Below, piece after piece: positions 8,601-14,874 of a DNA stretch of 26,055 bases. The stretch is from SURF-24 sp964537965 (lineage in GTDB: Bacteria > Bacteroidota > Ignavibacteria > Ignavibacteriales > SURF-24), in the NCBI GenBank assembly GCA_964537965.1, contig CAZIDB010000041.1, positions 1 to 26,055 on the forward strand. Reading direction: 5' to 3'. A program made the translations under genes and the position numbers. Below the pieces are notes generated by a model. That model worked only from the letters and a program-made list of their open reading frames with translations, had not been told where the DNA came from and searched no databases. Numbering within the stretch: the stretch's first letter is position 1; each line of letters begins with the position of its first letter.

Positions 8601-9495
8601 GATCCTCACCGGATACAACATCAACATCTCCTGAAGGAGAAATACTTCCGCCGGAAGCAGCTGTTGCAGTTATTGTATATCCTATTAAATTAAAGCTAAC
8701 ATAAATTGTATGATTGTTATCTACATTAGTAAATGTATAACTAGCGGGACTTCCAACCGACACGCCATCTACCAGTACATTATCAATTTCGTAACCCGTA
8801 TTGGGTGTAAAATCATAAGTCTGACTTCCGTTAAAAGCCACAGTTACATCACCCACAGGGTCAATCGAGCCGTTAGGGCCTGAAGAAGATGTTATTGTGT
8901 AATTGCTTTTATTAAATTTAGCCTCAATGGTATGATCTGAAATTACACCGTAAAAGGTGTATGAAGTTATTGATCCCTGCGATACACCGTCAACCAGAAC
9001 ATCTGAAACATAATAGTCTGCGTCCGGAGTAATTGTAAAAGATTTTGTACCCCATTGATTTACACCTACATCACCTTCGGGATATATACTTCCATTAGAA
9101 CCAGCACTTGCAGAAATGATATAAGTATTTTTTCGTGGGGTAAGGAATGACCACGTTCCCGTATATGGTGAATACTCTCCTCCAAGTTTAGATCTGACAT
9201 GCCAATAATATGTTTTTCCGCTATCAAGATCATTAAGTTGATAATAGGTAAGTGATAAATTATCAAGATCTGCAACCGTTGTCGTAAAATCAGAATCTAA
9301 TGAAACCTGCAAATGATAAGTTAGCATTTCCCCGGAAGTGTTATACCACGAAAGCATTGGATTTACAATGTAAGTATTACCTCCATTTGAAGGATACACC
9401 AAAGTAGGAATTTGCTGAGAGTATAAATCCCCGGTGAATACAAAAACAAAGAATATAATTACAGTGAAGTAATTAATATAATTCTTCATTTCCAT
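5698..9495 (-). CDS. large modular secreted protein with T9SS sorting domain
   Basis: This 1265-residue protein has a signal peptide at about 1-26. A fibronectin-III-like domain follows (30-118, ending TYYWHVRSK and TWSFLTP). Next are three 74-residue repeats (125-346), each with GSIxPxGDV, DVLVDGVSxG, SYTF and HTI. A DUF1565-like entry (YYVSVSGNDGNPGTETSPFATV, about 348) leads into a right-handed beta-helix up to about 800. A cohesin-like beta-domain (about 825-958) is followed by a dockerin-like pair of Asp-rich loops (968-1025: GDVTLDAVVTMDDF, ADFNEDGIVDMDDL) and a second cohesin-like stretch. The end (1180-1265) is a type A T9SS sorting domain: NYPNPFNPST, LKVYDLLGREV, SGTYIYRIVTG. Export across both membranes and surface attachment or release are expected. 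A carbohydrate-binding or adhesive role is inference. GGAGG six bases before the first ATG supports this start over Met3. Confidence 0.9.
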   Translation of the reverse strand: MEMKNYINYFTVIIFFVFVFTGDLYSQQIPTLVYPSNGGNTYIVNPMLSWYNTSGEMLTYHLQVSLDSDFTTTVADLDNLSLTYYQLNDLDSGKTYYWHVRSKLGGEYSPYTGTWSFLTPRKNTYIISASAGSNGSIYPEGDVGVNQWGTKSFTITPDADYYVSDVLVDGVSQGSITSYTFYGVISDHTIEAKFNKSNYTITSSSGPNGSIDPVGDVTVAFNGSQTYDFTPNTGYEIDNVLVDGVSVGSPASYTFTNVDNNHTIYVSFNLIGYTITATAASGGSISPSGDVDVVSGEDQTFDISPEDGYKISDVLVDGVSQGTISSYTFTDVVADHTIDAQFVATTRYYVSVSGNDGNPGTETSPFATVAYALTVATAGDEIMLLNDSFNEGVTINKGITLLGSGSSTIPYLVIESNDVVVRSLTISFNSAILPPTNALLIAYTRNNIIIEDVTVIDNYMLYASSGLVYFSGCLFNGVGNLNISGLDVTSSCFGLSITSSNGITLTNVVSSDNLMAGMMIYNCTDFTFSNVSATGNGNPSAIGSGLPIDYMGAGFVFDQVSNGSLNNLHASGNFGDGLLICLSDELSFTGGDFNNNYYGIHLSSINSLIFFLSLVGSPLPPDGTFQNISNLSFTGNVDIIQNSYCGIMLESSATMIYGISTQVMAKISSPVFKGDFNLVDNGLVTNPSLEPCQMFIAGAIENPEFNGLHFKSTLPSFVNSILINGIDLSSLGGGFNNLQPSGIKINNSSFINDAMDMILAGSIKYIYEFWYGAINFPALGATEDINAQNNDFMNAASFAEIGNYIADQIDISGLGLVDYSGSNFGIYKTIILESKLNVYKGASYYLNVNIDCKETPYYYLKGVYTYDPAKLEYLGYISNGLINDAGWFLDVNNDATLGTVTFSGYGLTPIYSDGSLFKLGFKVIDSNDGSASITGLDADFMGNSISGEFSAIDGIITYTDAPGPIQDKGDVTLDAVVTMDDFFALLYHLAGVTPLTDPQALINADFNEDGIVDMDDLNEIYDFINGTSTASPVAGNGIVNIADTQYDGTASIELPIKIENAFAVKNVEVTFYFNKDLIDYKSFSLGNQVNNFVYAFESKPGQVKFIYNSNSYENGNLNPGSVALKFVNGVIPVGATITTSYRINNNNDVAGPSISFGENGTTAVEQQKEISIPKEFELSQNYPNPFNPSTTISFGLPVNSHTTLKVYDLLGREVVTLFEGELNEGHHSIIWNGENNYGMKVGSGTYIYRIVTGEKIFTRKMMLLK
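8458..9123 (-). repeat. three tandem 222-bp coding repeats
   Basis: Residues 125-198, 199-272 and 273-346 of the T9SS protein are three consecutive 74-residue modules at an exact 222-base period (9123-8902, 8901-8680, 8679-8458). Shared features are a YxI start, GSIxPxGDV, a TPxxGY-like core, the near-invariant VLVDGVS, SYTF and HTIxxxF. Copies 1 and 3 are closest around VSQG and SYTF. They look like InlB-type or 'bacterial repeat' beta modules. Confidence 0.85.
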
Positions 9496-9510
9496 GACAC
9501 GCCTCCTTTA

Positions 9511-9531
9511 AATACCGCCTCAACCGGTATT
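9511..9531 (-). promoter_or_regulatory. hairpin in the leader of the T9SS protein gene
   Basis: The minus strand contains AATACCG, a 7-base loop and CGGTATT, a 7-bp perfect stem ending a few bases before the AAAGGAGG ribosome site. No T-tract follows, so it is not a classical terminator. It could modulate translation or mRNA stability; this is inference. Confidence 0.35.
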
Positions 9532-9540
9532 GTTTATTTA

Positions 9541-11157
9541 TTATTTTGAAAATGTTCTNNNNNNNNNNNNNNNNNNNNNNNNNNNNNNNNNNNNNNNNNN
9601 NNNNNNNNNNNNNNNNNNNNNNNNNNNNNNNNNNNNNNNNNNNNNNNNNNNNNNNNNNCCGGCAATTTTAGGAAGAGTTCCTGTAAAATAAGAAAGGAAG
9701 AAATAATTCAAACAGAAAAAACTGATTGTAAGTATTTGTTGAATGGAAATATCTATGGTAAATAGCCTTACCAGATTGTTCGATATGAAATAAGCAATAG
9801 AAGCCGTTACAAGCGCAAATAGTAATTCATTAAAGAATCTGTATTTGTTTTCAATGTTCATTTTCCTAAGTACCAGTACAAGGCAACTAAGACTTAAAAT
9901 TATGTAAGTGATTGAAGATGATAATGCTAATCCATCTTGCTTTAATATTTTTACAAGAATGAAATTAAAGATGATTTTTACAAGTAATAATAAAATTGAA
10001 ATGGCAAGTAGCTGTTTTATTAATCCGCTGCTGTAAACTAATTTATTAATAACAGCATATGCCGAATAGAATAAAAGACTGATCGAATACATCTGTAAAA
10101 CTTTATAAGTTACAACAGTATCAACAATTGAAAATTCTCCGTGCTGAAATAACAAGCGGATAATCAGATCACCCTGAAAAAAAAATATAAATGTAAGAGG
10201 AACAAATAAGAATGTAAGTACAGCCAAACTATCATTAAAATATTTCTCGAGCTTAGTCCAGTCTTTTTTGTTAAAACTCTCTGCTAAGCGCGGGAAAATT
10301 GCAGTGGACAAAGCAATTGAAAATACACCAATAGGAAGAACAAATAATACACTTGCGTAATTCAATGATGCAATTCCGCCTTCATCAACAAAATTAAAAA
10401 AGTATCTATCAATTACAAGATGAAGCTGGTTTACAACTTCAATTAAAATTATGATTATAAGGCTCGCATTAAGACCTTCTTTAACACTTAACCGGTTAAC
10501 AATGTTAGAGAAGTTGAAAGTGATTTTATCCTTTACAAAATAAAACAAATAAACAATCTGAAATAGATTTCCAAACAAGTAACCGATTCCAATTGAGTAA
10601 ATTCCTAAACTCTTATTAAAAAACAGGACTAACAAAATAATCGGTATGTTAAGAAAAACCTGGGCGATAGCTGGTTTATTAAAAACATTTTCAGCCTGAA
10701 GATATGAAGCAATAATCGAGTAACCGGCATTCAGCGGAATAGAAAGAATGAATAAAAGGAATATCTTTTCTGTAATATCCCTGGTGGTTTCATCTGCTCT
10801 CCATAGATAAGTTTCCATTATAAATCCGCGTAAAAGGAAAAGAACTATTGTTATTGCAAAGCCAATTAATATAAATACTATAAAATTCTTATTAAAAAAT
10901 ATTTTTCGTTCGGATGATTGCTCAACCGGAATTTTATGATATGATGAAATGAAATAATTCTGGGCAAGATAATAAACAGCTGTGTTTATGATGGTTGGAA
11001 AAACTGCACCTACAAGATATATATCGAAGCTTTTATTTAATCCAAAAACATTCGCATAAATCATCTCTCTAAGAAATCCGATACTTCTGCTGAGTACGGC
11101 GGCAAGCGCAATTATTAAAGTTGCACCAGCCACCGTCGAAGTGAATTTCCTGTTCAT
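9541..11157 (-). CDS. MurJ/MviN-family lipid-linked glycan flippase, C-terminus interrupted by assembly gap
   Basis: The readable part (from ATG at 11157 to the gap edge at 9659) encodes 499 residues with about 13-14 hydrophobic segments. It opens with LSRSIGFLREMIYANVFGLNKSFDIYLVG, the MurJ pattern of an Arg-rich first helix and an Asp-bearing second helix. It also carries ALSTAIFPRLAESF and LLFQHGEFS, characteristic of MurJ rather than Wzx. Family members flip undecaprenyl-linked sugars across the inner membrane. Its place at the end of the exopolysaccharide operon suggests it moves the polysaccharide repeat unit, though lipid II flipping cannot be excluded. The frame happens to continue through the 100 Ns to a stop at 9541, adding five codons (RTFSK). 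Because the gap length is probably arbitrary, those codons may not belong to this gene. Confidence 0.85.
   Translation of the reverse strand: MNRKFTSTVAGATLIIALAAVLSRSIGFLREMIYANVFGLNKSFDIYLVGAVFPTIINTAVYYLAQNYFISSYHKIPVEQSSERKIFFNKNFIVFILIGFAITIVLFLLRGFIMETYLWRADETTRDITEKIFLLFILSIPLNAGYSIIASYLQAENVFNKPAIAQVFLNIPIILLVLFFNKSLGIYSIGIGYLFGNLFQIVYLFYFVKDKITFNFSNIVNRLSVKEGLNASLIIIILIEVVNQLHLVIDRYFFNFVDEGGIASLNYASVLFVLPIGVFSIALSTAIFPRLAESFNKKDWTKLEKYFNDSLAVLTFLFVPLTFIFFFQGDLIIRLLFQHGEFSIVDTVVTYKVLQMYSISLLFYSAYAVINKLVYSSGLIKQLLAISILLLLVKIIFNFILVKILKQDGLALSSSITYIILSLSCLVLVLRKMNIENKYRFFNELLFALVTASIAYFISNNLVRLFTIDISIQQILTISFFCLNYFFLSYFTGTLPKIAXXXXXXXXXXXXXXXXXXXXXXXXXXXXXXXXXXRTFSK
9559..9658. other. 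assembly gap (100 Ns)
   Basis: Exactly 100 N characters, the conventional placeholder for a scaffold join of unknown length. It hides the true end of the flippase gene and possibly further genes of the polysaccharide operon. Confidence 0.99.
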
Positions 11158-11168
11158 ATTAAGAATTA

Positions 11169-12107
11169 TTATACTCTGTCTTTAAAGAAATCAATTGTAA
11201 GTTTTAATCCCTCGGTTCTGTTAACCTTAGGTAGCCAGCCTAAAATTTCAACCGCCCTTGTAATATCAGGCTGCCGGACTTTCGGATCATCAACAGGTAA
11301 ATCTTTATAAATAATTTTGCTTTTGGAACCGGTAAGTTTAATTACTTCTTCAGCAAATTCTTTAATTGTAATTTCGTCAGGGTTGCCAATATTAACAGGA
11401 CCAGTTTCAGATGACATTAACAATTTAAAAATACCTTCAATCAAATCACTCACGTAGCAAAAACTTCTTGTCTGCGAACCATCACCAAAGACTGTTAAAT
11501 CCTCTCCTCTTAAAGCCTGACCTACAAATGCAGGTAAAGCTCTTCCATCATTTAATCTCATTCTTGGTCCATAAGTATTAAAAATCCTGACGATCCTAGT
11601 ATCTACACCATGGTACCTGTTATAAGCCATTGTTAATGCTTCGGCAAATCGTTTTGCTTCATCATAAACTCCGCGTGGACCAATTGGATTTACATTTCCC
11701 CAGTAATCTTCTTTTTGAGGATGTATTGCCGGATCACCATAAACTTCCGAAGTGGAAGCGATAAGGAACCTTGCCTTTTTTTCTTTTGCTAATCCAAGCG
11801 CTTTATGTGTTCCAAGCGAACCGACTTTAAGAGTTTGAATTGGTAACTGAAGGTAATCAATTGGACTTGCCGGAGAAGCAAAATGAAGGATATAATCAAC
11901 ATTACCCAGAATATGAATAAAATTTGTTACATCGTGCTTAATAAAACTAAAATCATCCTTTCCAAAAAGATGAGCCACATTATCAAGGTTGCCTGTAATA
12001 AGATTATCCAAACAGACTACCCTGAAATTTTCCTTTAATAATCTATCACATAAATGTGAACCAAGAAATCCTGCACCACCGGTAACAACAGCAGTTAACT
12101 TTTGCAA
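11169..12107 (-). CDS. uxs: UDP-glucuronate decarboxylase (UDP-xylose synthase), SDR family
   Basis: This cytosolic enzyme oxidises and decarboxylates UDP-glucuronate to UDP-xylose using bound NAD. In 312 residues it has the N-terminal NAD-binding GGAGFLG (10-16), the active-site STSEVYGDP (118-126, with the Glu121 typical of UXS rather than UDP-glucose epimerases), the KEDYWGNVNPIGPRGVYDEAK block (132-152) with catalytic Tyr148 and Lys152, and RIFNTYGPRM. The start is TTG, because the only strong ribosome site (AAGGAGGG) lies four bases upstream of TTG at 12107 and no ATG fits the NAD-fold N-terminus. It sits 10 bases after the Wzz-like gene and 11 before the flippase gene. It suggests xylose, or a sugar derived from it, in the polysaccharide. 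Confidence 0.93.
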   Translation of the reverse strand: MQKLTAVVTGGAGFLGSHLCDRLLKENFRVVCLDNLITGNLDNVAHLFGKDDFSFIKHDVTNFIHILGNVDYILHFASPASPIDYLQLPIQTLKVGSLGTHKALGLAKEKKARFLIASTSEVYGDPAIHPQKEDYWGNVNPIGPRGVYDEAKRFAEALTMAYNRYHGVDTRIVRIFNTYGPRMRLNDGRALPAFVGQALRGEDLTVFGDGSQTRSFCYVSDLIEGIFKLLMSSETGPVNIGNPDEITIKEFAEEVIKLTGSKSKIIYKDLPVDDPKVRQPDITRAVEILGWLPKVNRTEGLKLTIDFFKDRV

Positions 12108-12111
12108 ATTT

Positions 12112-12119
12112 CCCTCCTT
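12112..12119 (-). promoter_or_regulatory. ribosome binding site deciding the TTG start of uxs
   Basis: AAGGAGGG on the minus strand overlaps the TAA stop of the upstream Wzz-like gene and sits four bases before TTG at 12107. It fixes that TTG as the initiator. Confidence 0.8.
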
Positions 12120-13260
12120 AGGATTTTTTAATAAGCTTGTTCTTCTTCTCTAAATATAAAAGTACTATTGAAGTCAGTAAGAATGCAATCATTCCCCCAA
12201 CAAATGTGTGGAAGATCAATCTTGGTGTTTTTGCTTTTAGCGGAGGGATAGCTTTATCAAGAACTTCAACTGTAGGAATGTCCTTATGTTCCTGGATTTT
12301 CTCTGTAAAGAATTGTTTTTGTAATAGCAGGTAAACTTCATTCTGAATTTTCACTTCCCTGTATAAACGGGCAAGTTCAAGACTTAGAGCGGGAACCTCT
12401 TTGAACGAAGGCATGTAATCAGTACTTAATTTATCTCCGCCTTCAATATTCGAATACTGTTTTCTCAGCTCAAATAGTTTCCGGTCTATTCCTTCTATAA
12501 GTCTTCCGTTATCCGCAGCGTTATAAGCCAAAGTTCCTCTTTGTATTTCTGTAAGGATTATCTCACTTTTTAATTTAGCGGCGGTTTGCAGAGAAGCTTC
12601 AAACTGTTCAGGTAACGAGATTGCTTTATTTTTTTCCTGGAATCTTTTTAATGAAACCTCTGCGGAATCCATAATAATTTTTGTTTGTTCAAGCTGGCGT
12701 TCTATATATTCTCTTGATCTTCTTGCTTTTGAATTCAACTTATCGCGGTTTATTTTATCTAAAGCTTCAACAAAAGAATTTGCAATTCTTGCTGATAATA
12801 ATTTTGTAGAATCATTAACAGAACTAAATCGCGGGAACAAAGGAGTTGTTGCTTCGGCGGTTAGAATTATTATTCCTTCTTTATTTACTTCTACATCAAT
12901 TATTTTTTTGGTTTTTTCAACAGCTATTTGTTCGTTCTCTGCCTTAAAAAATTTCATTAGGTTACAATTTTCTACTACGTATTCAGCTGCAGTCCGGCTT
13001 TTTAATATTTCGGCAAATAACTGTGAATTGCCGCCAGAAGCTCCGCTTCCTAAAAGACTTAAGAAATCGGTATTACCTACAAGGCTGCTTATTCCACTCA
13101 TTTTATTTTCTTCGGGTGGAAGAATTTTTACTTCAGACGAATAGGTAACAGGATAAATAAAGAACAGAACAAGGAAAAGAAAAACCATCGTTACAATCGT
13201 AATTTGTATTATTACTTTTCTATTAAAAAAGATTGTATTTATTATTTCGTGAAAGGTCAA
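12118..13260 (-). CDS. Wzz/chain-length determinant family protein (GNVR type)
   Basis: The 380-residue protein has the polysaccharide co-polymerase layout: a membrane helix at 16-36, a periplasmic Wzz-type domain with a long Lys/Glu-rich coiled region (about 165-320), and a terminal Pro-rich DKAIPPLKAKTPR (335-347) leading to a second membrane helix (348-369) and a short basic tail. No kinase domain is fused. It would control chain length of the exported polysaccharide beside the Wzc-like kinase. The start is TTG at 13260, one base after the TAA of the preceding SLBB gene. AAGGA seven bases upstream supports it, and there is no suitable ATG before the first membrane helix. Confidence 0.85.
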   Translation of the reverse strand: MTFHEIINTIFFNRKVIIQITIVTMVFLFLVLFFIYPVTYSSEVKILPPEENKMSGISSLVGNTDFLSLLGSGASGGNSQLFAEILKSRTAAEYVVENCNLMKFFKAENEQIAVEKTKKIIDVEVNKEGIIILTAEATTPLFPRFSSVNDSTKLLSARIANSFVEALDKINRDKLNSKARRSREYIERQLEQTKIIMDSAEVSLKRFQEKNKAISLPEQFEASLQTAAKLKSEIILTEIQRGTLAYNAADNGRLIEGIDRKLFELRKQYSNIEGGDKLSTDYMPSFKEVPALSLELARLYREVKIQNEVYLLLQKQFFTEKIQEHKDIPTVEVLDKAIPPLKAKTPRLIFHTFVGGMIAFLLTSIVLLYLEKKNKLIKKS

Positions 13261-13261
13261 T

Positions 13262-14857
13262 TTATTTCCTTACTGCAATTATTACGGCAACAGTTGCGGC
13301 AATAACAGTCGCAATTTGTCCTACTATATTAAGCGAAGTTTCAAACACATCCCAGAATCTTGGATTAGGAGGATCTTCCGGAATCCAGATAATATCACCG
13401 GGTTCTATAAATTTCACATCATCTTCATCAAGCCATTCACCTGAATTTGCTTTTATAACTCTTATATCACCTTCCAATGCTCTCCATCCAAACCCACCCG
13501 CCAGTTCAATATATTTTTCTATGTCATAATCTGGATTATAAATAATGTTCCCGGGATGAATTACCTGACCAACAAGTGTCACATAGTTTTTATGCTCAGG
13601 TATTTCAATTATATCACCACGCTTAAGGATAATATTTTCCGAGGTATCTTTATCGATGAAAAGACGCTGGAAATCTACAACCATCCTTCCTTTAACGTGA
13701 CGTGATTTCTGTTTCAGATAATCATATTCATCATCGTCCATATCTGCACGGGGAATCATCTTAAGTCTTTCAAATTCAGGATCTTTATCTAACGAACCAA
13801 CACTTCGTATAACGTAAGCATCTTTCAGTGAAGCGTCTTTAAGAAATCCACCTGCCTGATTAATAAGTAAATCATAAAGATCAGTCTGGTCTTTTACAAT
13901 TTTGTACATACCCGGGTACTTCACATAACCGTTTACAGTTACAAACTGATCAATTAAATACAAAGGTTTTTCTCTTACCAGTACTCTGTCCCCTCTTTTC
14001 AACAGAATATTTTTATTCATAATTTCATTATAAGTATAAAACGTACTGATAATCGTTTTGTCATCGTTAAGAAATGAAGTTACTTCGATCGTATCACATT
14101 TGGCCCGGTCAAGAAAGCCACCGGCAATTTCAATGAAATTTTTAACAGATTCATTTTCAACAAATTCATAAGTACCGGGATACTGAATAGCACCGTAAAT
14201 TGAAATCACTTTATCGCTTCTGTTAATAGTAACAACATCTCCTTCGTGTAAGTAAGGATTATTTTTTTTATCTCCCAGCCTTAAGAACGAAACAAGATCA
14301 TATTTACGGTTTTCATTTGATGTGGAGTTAATTCTGATATTTCTCATATCACTGTTATCGTGTAAACCTGAAGCAATTAGAAACAGATCTAAAAGCCGAC
14401 TATTAGCATTTAATATATATGATCCTGCACGTATAACATTTCCCAGAAGGTTTACTTTTATTGTCTTGAAATCAAGTAGTGAGATTTGAATAGTTACATT
14501 CTTATAGTATGAAGAAAGCTCTTGAATAATTTTTTCTTTTGCTTTATTCAACGTAAGATTTTTTACATTAATAAGTCCAACTTTGGGAATGTAAATGTTA
14601 TCTTCATGATCTATTACTACCTGGTAGGATTGATCAACAACTCCATTTATCAACAGCAACAACTTATCTCCCGGACCAACAAGATATTCGTCAGGAGAAA
14701 TTACTCCATCAGATGGAGTGGTTACCGACAGAGATATTTTTTGTAATGAATCAGAAAAGAAAAAATCTCTCTCTATATAACTTGGCAGAGACTGGGGAAA
14801 TATTGTTACAGTTCCTAAAAATGTAATTACGAAAAAATATATTTTATTTAATCTCAT
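13262..14857 (-). CDS. multi-SLBB polysaccharide export protein (Wza-like)
   Basis: This 531-residue protein has a signal peptide at 1-22, a Poly_export domain at about 51-130 (DEYLVGPGDKLLLLINGVV, then IYIPKVGLINVKNLTL), then four SLBB-like units near 133-212, 216-296, 304-375 and 425-494. Each unit has a GxVxxPGxY-type turn (YGAIQYPGTYEF, NGYVKYPGMYKI, VGQVIHPGNI) and AGGF. A hydrophobic C-terminal segment (509-529) ends in VRK. It lacks a lipobox cysteine, so unlike E. coli Wza it is not obviously a lipoprotein. The role is the outer-membrane or periplasmic exit channel for exopolysaccharide. It lies between the tyrosine kinase (17 bases upstream) and the Wzz-like gene (1 base downstream), consistent with one export machine. 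Confidence 0.88.
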   Translation of the reverse strand: MRLNKIYFFVITFLGTVTIFPQSLPSYIERDFFFSDSLQKISLSVTTPSDGVISPDEYLVGPGDKLLLLINGVVDQSYQVVIDHEDNIYIPKVGLINVKNLTLNKAKEKIIQELSSYYKNVTIQISLLDFKTIKVNLLGNVIRAGSYILNANSRLLDLFLIASGLHDNSDMRNIRINSTSNENRKYDLVSFLRLGDKKNNPYLHEGDVVTINRSDKVISIYGAIQYPGTYEFVENESVKNFIEIAGGFLDRAKCDTIEVTSFLNDDKTIISTFYTYNEIMNKNILLKRGDRVLVREKPLYLIDQFVTVNGYVKYPGMYKIVKDQTDLYDLLINQAGGFLKDASLKDAYVIRSVGSLDKDPEFERLKMIPRADMDDDEYDYLKQKSRHVKGRMVVDFQRLFIDKDTSENIILKRGDIIEIPEHKNYVTLVGQVIHPGNIIYNPDYDIEKYIELAGGFGWRALEGDIRVIKANSGEWLDEDDVKFIEPGDIIWIPEDPPNPRFWDVFETSLNIVGQIATVIAATVAVIIAVRK

Positions 14858-14874
14858 AACTTCGGTTAAATTTC

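Noticed and set aside
8458..9123. CRISPR-like or mobile repeat array
   Set aside because: The 222-base periodicity is in frame and reflects repeated protein modules with diverged DNA; there are no short identical repeats with unique spacers.
8173..9123. Cellulosome scaffold
   Set aside because: The cohesin-like and dockerin-like modules are weak, in one chain, and no glycoside hydrolases are nearby; T9SS surface proteins often carry such modules.
9541..11157. An intact 538-residue flippase gene
   Set aside because: The frame crosses 100 Ns of unknown true length, so the last five codons and the stop cannot be assigned to it.
12908..13529. Plus-strand ORFs opposite the Wzz-like and SLBB genes
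   Set aside because: They are antisense shadows of well-supported coding regions.
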